5,406 bases of DNA from PCC-10605 sp964409355 (GTDB lineage: Bacteria > Cyanobacteriota > Cyanobacteriia > Cyanobacteriales > Cyanobacteriaceae): positions 1 through 5,406 of the forward strand of contig CAYPDC010000186.1 of the NCBI GenBank assembly GCA_964409355.1, written 5' to 3'. Position 1 is the stretch's first letter. Every line of letters begins with the position of its first letter. The translations under genes and the position numbers were made by a program. Under the pieces are notes generated by a model that was given only the letters and a program-made list of their open reading frames with translations, was not told the DNA's origin and did not search any database. Shown here piece after piece: positions 4,810-5,406 of this stretch.

Positions 4810-4861
4810 GCCCCAAAGAGGCGAAATTAGTACCGCTATTGCTAATCTGATTGAATACTAA
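4799..4861 (+). pseudogene. MazF-like toxin stub
   Basis: The ATG at 4799 overlaps the end of the small antitoxin gene by 11 bases, as usual for coupled toxin genes. It opens MTIKPQRGEI, the standard beginning of MazF/PemK endoribonucleases, which normally continue W.V..(D/N)P. After ten residues the match ends; the frame reads STAIANLIEY and stops at 20 codons. About 90-100 residues of toxin are gone, and the following 40 bases lead straight into the next operon. It is therefore a deleted toxin and the preceding antitoxin is an orphan. The PQRGEI evidence is short but its position makes it convincing. Confidence 0.6.
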
Positions 4862-4879
4862 GATAAATACGAATAAAAT
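4851..4879 (+). promoter_or_regulatory. Candidate promoter of the vapBC operon
   Basis: TTGAAT (4851-4856) and TAAAAT (4874-4879) are separated by 17 bases and lie 26 bases ahead of the vapB start. Four of six and five of six positions match the sigma-70-type consensus. The -35 box overlaps the end of the mazF stub. In AT-rich DNA such matches arise easily, so this is a candidate only. Confidence 0.4.
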
Positions 4880-4905
4880 AAAATAGATAAAATTAGCAGA
4901 TAATT

Positions 4906-5145
4906 ATGATTAATATAAAAGAATTAGAAACGGATATAGAAAATTTACCAGAAGAAGCTCAACTATTATTAATTGACTTTTTAGAAATATTAAAAAAACG
5001 CTATACAGAACCTTTAAAAAATCAAATAAAAATAGAAGATGAACCATTTGTGGGAATGTGGGAGGCGCAAGAAGATATGAATGATAGTAGCGAATGGGTA
5101 AAACAAGTTAGAAAACAACAATGGAGAGGTAATAATGAAGACTAA
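4906..5145 (+). CDS. vapB: VapB-type antitoxin of the vapBC pair
   Basis: A 79-residue acidic protein. The first part, ELETDIENLPEEAQLLLIDF (6-25) plus LEILKKRY, resembles the short helical DUF2281-like heads found in many cyanobacterial antitoxins. The second part, PFVGMWEAQEDMNDSSEWVK (47-66) and VRKQQW, is the conserved toxin-binding tail of that group, usually seen as FIGMW.DREDM.DS..WVR.LR...W. Such antitoxins block the PIN nuclease encoded next and help repress their operon. The start ATG has no clear Shine-Dalgarno sequence ahead. The 3' end overlaps the toxin gene by 11 bases, and the toxin ribosome site GGAGAGG (5123-5129) lies inside this gene, so the two are translated together. 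The gene looks intact and is likely the only complete antitoxin-toxin locus here. Confidence 0.85.
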   Translation: MINIKELETDIENLPEEAQLLLIDFLEILKKRYTEPLKNQIKIEDEPFVGMWEAQEDMNDSSEWVKQVRKQQWRGNNED

Positions 5146-5406
5146 AATTCTGATTGATACCGATATTTTAATTGATATTAGTCGAGGCATTATTACTGCT
5201 ATTGAAAGACTAAAAAAAGAAGAATTAAGCCATCAATTATCTATTAGTATTGTTACCAAAATGGAATTAATTATTGGTTGTCGTAATAAGAGAGAATTAG
5301 ATAACCTTAATAAATTTTTCCAAAGATTTTATCTAATTCATATTAATAATAATATATCCAATCAAGCCAGTGAATTAATCGAGAAATATTATCTCAGTCA
5401 CGGTTT
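5135..5406 (+). CDS. vapC: VapC PIN-domain ribonuclease toxin, 5' part
   Basis: The first 90 codons of a PIN-domain toxin, cut by the window end. The family (about 125-140 residues) cuts RNA with Mg2+ held by acidic residues, and VapB inhibits it. The start is typical: KILIDTDILID (4-14) gives the first catalytic Asp (Asp8), and SISIVTKMELIIG (36-48) gives the conserved Glu44. The visible sequence stops at YYLSHG, just before where the second acidic cluster (usually ..ADALIAAT) is expected. The ATG at 5135 follows GGAGAGG by five bases and overlaps vapB out of frame by 11 bases. No stops or frameshifts appear in the visible part, unlike the PIN remnant 0.9 kb upstream, and the two are not close copies of each other. 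The call is firm. Confidence 0.92.
   Translation, partial: MKTKILIDTDILIDISRGIITAIERLKKEELSHQLSISIVTKMELIIGCRNKRELDNLNKFFQRFYLIHINNNISNQASELIEKYYLSHG

Noticed and set aside
1..5406. tRNA, rRNA or riboswitch genes
   Set aside because: I found no cloverleaf with TTCGA-type loop, no rRNA-like conserved segments, and no recognisable Moco or other riboswitch core upstream of moaE.

Overview
The window looks like a stretch of low-GC cyanobacterial chromosome. The main evidence is six perfect copies of the palindrome GCGATCGC (HIP1), at 202, 696, 972, 1370, 2640 and 2945. Such density is far above chance in AT-rich DNA and is a known cyanobacterial signature. Short palindromic repeats of a style common in these genomes, and cyanobacterial-type toxin-antitoxin and caspase-like sequences, agree with this. 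A low-GC unicellular lineage is an inference, not a proof.

Layout, left to right. (1) The 3' end of a hicA toxin gene (2-163). (2) A gene-poor spacer holding two palindromic repeats. (3) A complete pterin-4-alpha-carbinolamine dehydratase gene (588-878). (4) A spacer with a small direct repeat, then a 377-residue von Willebrand A protein with one mid-protein membrane segment and a possible FHA-like tail (1094-2227). (5) A decayed orthocaspase (type I metacaspase-like) fragment (2343-2573). (6) A tight pair, moaE (molybdopterin synthase large subunit, 2768-3217) and an ElyC/SanA/YdcF-family membrane protein (3229-4029). (7) An 83-bp inverted-repeat element directly behind that pair. (8) A toxin-antitoxin graveyard: an internally deleted PIN (VapC-type) toxin, a cluster of 'GGCGTTGCATC' repeats including a 115-bp MITE-like unit, and a small antitoxin whose overlapping MazF-like partner is reduced to a stub. 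(9) An apparently intact vapBC pair (4906-5406), with the toxin cut by the window edge.

The housekeeping genes (pterin dehydratase, moaE, ElyC-like) are complete and ordinary. The accessory DNA between them shows repeated gene loss. Three toxin-antitoxin loci in different states lie within 1.2 kb on the right (a deleted PIN toxin, an orphaned antitoxin, an intact vapBC pair), plus a hicA on the left edge. A caspase-family protease fragment retains its Cys motif but has lost both flanks and the catalytic His. I see no convincing new multi-gene system. The most distinctive items are the vWA/membrane/FHA-like protein beside the dead orthocaspase, and the decaying toxin-antitoxin cluster next to repeat elements.
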